Assembly (NCBI GenBank): GCA_019120375.1
Contig: DWVE01000031.1
Coordinates: 1 to 39,500, forward strand
Reading direction: 5' to 3'
Length of the DNA: 39,500 bases
Source of the DNA: Allofournierella_A excrementavium
GTDB taxonomy: Bacteria > Bacillota > Clostridia > Oscillospirales > Ruminococcaceae
Shown here: positions 37,535 to 39,500 of the stretch, in pieces
Numbering within the stretch: position 1 is the first letter of the stretch
Layout of the letters: the number at the start of each line of letters is the position of its first letter
Translations under genes and position numbers: made by a program
Notes under the pieces: generated by a model
The model's database searches: none
What the model was told of the DNA's origin: nothing
Seen by the model: the letters and a program-made list of their open reading frames with translations, nothing else

Positions 37535-38194
37535 TCATTCACCAAACACCTTTACATAGTCTGCTTTGAACTTCTCGATGCCCGCGTCGGTGAGCGGGTG
37601 CTTGGTCATTTGCTCGATGACCTTGTAGGGCACGGTGGCGATGTCCGCACCGGCCAGGGCGCAGTCGGTCACGTGGATGGGATTGCGCACGCTGGCCGCG
37701 ATGATCTCGCAGTGCAGGTCGGGGTAGTTGTTGAAGATGGCGCTGATGGTCTGGATGAGGTCGATGCCCGGCTGGCTGATGTCGTCCAGCCGGCCCAGGA
37801 AGGGCGACACATAGGCCGCGCCCGCCCGCGCCGCCAGCAGCGCCTGGTTGGCGGAAAAGATGAGCGTGCAGTTGGTGGGGATGCCCTCGGCGCTCAGCAC
37901 CTTGATGGCCTTCAGGCCCTCGGCGGTCATGGGGATCTTCACCACCATGTGCTTGGGGTCCAGGGCGTAGATGGCGCGGCCTTCCTCGATCATGCCCGCC
38001 GCGTCGGTGGTGGTGGCCTTCACCTCGCCGGAGATGGGCCCGTCCACTATGGACGCGATCTGGGCCAGGGTCTCGGCATAGTCCCGCCCCTCTTTGGCGA
38101 TGAGGCTGGGGTTCGTGGTCACGCCCGCGATGACGCCCATGTCGTTCGCCGCGCGAATTTCGTCCACGTTCGCCGTGTCAATAAAGAACTTCAT
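37535..38194 (-). CDS. Transaldolase (small, FSA/TalC type)
   Basis: 219 aa, the short bacterial transaldolase subfamily. 'MKFFIDTANVDEI', 'GVTTNPSLIAKEGRD' and the Schiff-base Lys86 in 'VVKIPMT' are present. It exchanges a dihydroxyacetone unit between sugar phosphates. The sequence fits transaldolase as well as fructose-6-phosphate aldolase, but the pentose-pathway neighbours favour transaldolase. Its TGA is 1 base from the transketolase ATG. Confidence 0.92.
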   Translation of the reverse strand: MKFFIDTANVDEIRAANDMGVIAGVTTNPSLIAKEGRDYAETLAQIASIVDGPISGEVKATTTDAAGMIEEGRAIYALDPKHMVVKIPMTAEGLKAIKVLSAEGIPTNCTLIFSANQALLAARAGAAYVSPFLGRLDDISQPGIDLIQTISAIFNNYPDLHCEIIAASVRNPIHVTDCALAGADIATVPYKVIEQMTKHPLTDAGIEKFKADYVKVFGE

Positions 38195-38211
38195 TTCCTC
38201 TTTCCTCCCTT

Positions 38212-38907
38212 TTATTTCTGCCCGTAATAGGCATTTGGTCCATGTTTGCGCAAAAAGTGCTTTTCCACCAGATGGGCGGGGGCGGGCTGCGCCTGGGGGG
38301 CCACCTGCCGGGTCAGCAGCGCCATCTTTGCCACCTCTTCCAGCACCACCGCGTGATACACCGCCTGGGCCGGGGTCTTGCCCCAGGTGAAGGGGCCGTG
38401 GCTGCGGCAGATGACCGCGGGCACGTGGACCGGGTCGATGCCCCGGCCCGTGAAGGTCTCCACAATGACCTTGCCGGTGTTTTTCTCGTAATCCTCGTCC
38501 AGCTCTTCCTTGGTCAGGCCGCGGGCGCAGGGCACCGGGCCGTAGAAGTAGTCGGCGTGGGTGGTGCCGTAGCAGGGGATGTCCTCCCCCGCCTGGGCCC
38601 AGGCCACCGCATAGGGGCTGTGGGTGTGCACCACGCCCCCCAGAGCCGGAAAGGCTTTGTACAATTCCAGATGGGTCTTTGTATCGGACGAAGGGTTCAG
38701 GTCCCCTTCCACGACATTGCCGTCAAGGTCCAGCACCACCAGCTTTTCGGGGGTGAGCTGCTCATAGTCCACGCCGGAGGGCTTGATGACCACCAGTCCC
38801 TTTTCCCGGTCGATGCCGGACACATTGCCCCAGGTATAGGTCACAAGGCCCCTTTGGGGCAGCTCCATGTTGGCCGCCCACACGGCCTGCTTCAGCGCTT
38901 CGAGCAT
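38212..38907 (-). CDS. araD: L-ribulose-5-phosphate 4-epimerase
   Basis: 231 aa, class II aldolase/epimerase fold. Zinc ligands are His94 and His96 ('VVHTHSPYA') and His170 ('RSHGPFTW'); Asp75 in 'SSDTKTH' is the catalytic-type residue. It turns L-ribulose 5-phosphate into D-xylulose 5-phosphate, feeding the transaldolase and transketolase encoded next. UlaF/SgaE-type epimerases look very similar, so the source sugar (arabinose or ascorbate) is inferred. First gene of the operon; GGGAGAG upstream. Confidence 0.9.
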   Translation of the reverse strand: MLEALKQAVWAANMELPQRGLVTYTWGNVSGIDREKGLVVIKPSGVDYEQLTPEKLVVLDLDGNVVEGDLNPSSDTKTHLELYKAFPALGGVVHTHSPYAVAWAQAGEDIPCYGTTHADYFYGPVPCARGLTKEELDEDYEKNTGKVIVETFTGRGIDPVHVPAVICRSHGPFTWGKTPAQAVYHAVVLEEVAKMALLTRQVAPQAQPAPAHLVEKHFLRKHGPNAYYGQK

Positions 38908-38950
38908 CTGCTCTCACTCTCCCCTCTCTGTGGTTCAGACCCACCCCTTG

Positions 38951-38959
38951 ATTGTACCA
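38951..38959 (-). promoter_or_regulatory. Extended -10 promoter of the araD operon
   Basis: Minus strand TGGTACAAT (-10 at 38951-38956); no good -35 at the right distance, possibly replaced by activator help. Confidence 0.5.
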
Positions 38960-38991
38960 CAGATGCCCCCGCCCGTCCACACAATAAATAT

Positions 38992-39119
38992 CCCCCGGCA
39001 AAGCCGGGGGTTTTTCATATGCGGGCATAGCCCTAGAATACTAGCGTGCGCGTCACGTCACGCAAGTACGGTCTGCCAGCCGCGAAGGTTCTGTTACTTG
39101 CCGCCCGTAAACGGGCCCG
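38992..39119 (-). mobile_element. End region of an IS200/IS605-type element
   Basis: Between tnpA and the araD promoter lie three hairpins: CCCCCGGC/GCCGGGGG (38992-39010, with a T5 run on the plus strand, a terminator that blocks outside transcription), GCGTG/CACGC (39044-39063), and GCCCG/CGGGC (39103-39116). Subterminal hairpins recognised as single strands are the hallmark of this family's ends. The exact cut site cannot be fixed here. Confidence 0.6.
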
Positions 39120-39500
39120 TTAGAAGTTTGGCATGGTCAGCTGCTCTCCTGCTTTGTCCTGCTCGTACTGACGTTGTATGTACTCCTGTATCTTCTTTGC
39201 ATTTTTTCCTGCCGTGTCCACGTAGTATCCACGGCACCAGAATTCCCGGTTCCGATATTTATATTTCAGTTCCGGAAACTTCTCGTACATCATCAGGCTG
39301 CTCTTCCCTTTCAGGTACCCCATGAAACTCGCCACCGCTATCTTTGGCGGTATCTCGATCAGCATGTGAATGTGGTCCGGGCACACCTCCGCTTCGATGA
39401 TCTTGATTCCTTTCCAATTACATAGCGTTCTCAGAATGCTTCCAATTTCTCTTCTTTTCTCTCCGAAGAATACCTTCCTCCTGTATTTTGGTGCGAACAC
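39120..39500 (-). CDS. tnpA: IS200/IS605-family transposase TnpA (N-terminus beyond window)
   Basis: 126 aa visible; the start lies beyond 39500, and about 10-20 N-terminal residues are probably missing. HUH nuclease motif 'DHIHMLIEIP' (His-Ile-His) and the active Tyr region 'WCRGYYVDTAGKN' followed by the helix 'IQEYIQRQ' are intact. It cuts and rejoins single-stranded ends during replication-linked transposition. No TnpB gene is visible on this side, in line with an IS200-type element. Confidence 0.92.
   Translation of the reverse strand: MFAPKYRRKVFFGEKRREIGSILRTLCNWKGIKIIEAEVCPDHIHMLIEIPPKIAVASFMGYLKGKSSLMMYEKFPELKYKYRNREFWCRGYYVDTAGKNAKKIQEYIQRQYEQDKAGEQLTMPNF

Noticed and set aside
38992..39010. 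Terminator for the araD operon
   Set aside because: It lies upstream of araD and its T run is on the plus strand, so it fits an IS end that blocks incoming transcription rather than a host terminator.

Overview
The window is a GC-rich chromosomal segment from a Gram-positive gut-type clostridium, most likely Oscillospiraceae (Faecalibacterium/Gemmiger/Subdoligranulum-like). The evidence is its strong AAGGAGG ribosome sites, TTGACA/TATAAT promoters (often with an extended TGn), GC-rich intrinsic terminators, BlaI/M56 regulators, potABCD, larEBC, a split transketolase and an IS200-type transposase. The genus is inferred, not shown.

Layout. 1-131: end of tRNA-Asp and complete tRNA-Thr. 205-744: TetR-type regulator. 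882-3675: tight operon of a small helical protein, an FtsH-type protease broken by an in-frame TAG (and with an altered Walker A), and an HdeD-like membrane protein. 3759-16605 (minus): a compact, intact, phage-derived particle operon with small zinc ribbons, terminase subunits, scaffold, decoration-like protein, capsid, portal, adaptor, tail hub, fibre, GH25 lysin, holin and a coiled-coil last gene. It has no tape measure, integrase or replication gene. 16695-17682: its control region, with four evenly spaced operators, facing promoters, an XRE repressor and an ImmA-type metallopeptidase overlapping a PAP2-family membrane protein. 18420-21108 (minus): guaB, an apparent small RNA unit, and an acyl-ACP thioesterase. 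21292-24752 (plus): an M56 (BlaR1-type) sensor protease whose outer domain is two tandem Asp-box modules, followed by its BlaI repressor, with BlaI-like boxes on the promoter. 24914-28939 (minus): potABCD. 29295-32118 (minus): larE-larB-larC for the nickel-pincer cofactor, behind a leader with an intrinsic terminator. 32297-32677: PH-domain protein. 32821-35172 (plus): galK-galM. 35250-38907 (minus): araD-transaldolase-split transketolase-ybaK. 38992-39500: end of an IS200/IS605-type element with a tnpA that runs off the window.

How it works together. The particle operon appears to be driven from one minus-strand promoter repressed by the XRE protein and released by ImmA, as in ICEBs1/prophage switches. 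Both flanks of the operon are visible and neither carries an integrase, so it is either a domesticated particle (gene-transfer-agent-like or killer particle) or a defective short-tailed prophage. The M56/BlaI pair looks like a self-regulated surface-sensing switch with an unknown ligand. The sugar genes (galKM, araD-tal-tkt) and the polyamine and nickel-cofactor operons are ordinary host metabolism, although the lar operon has an unusual leader.
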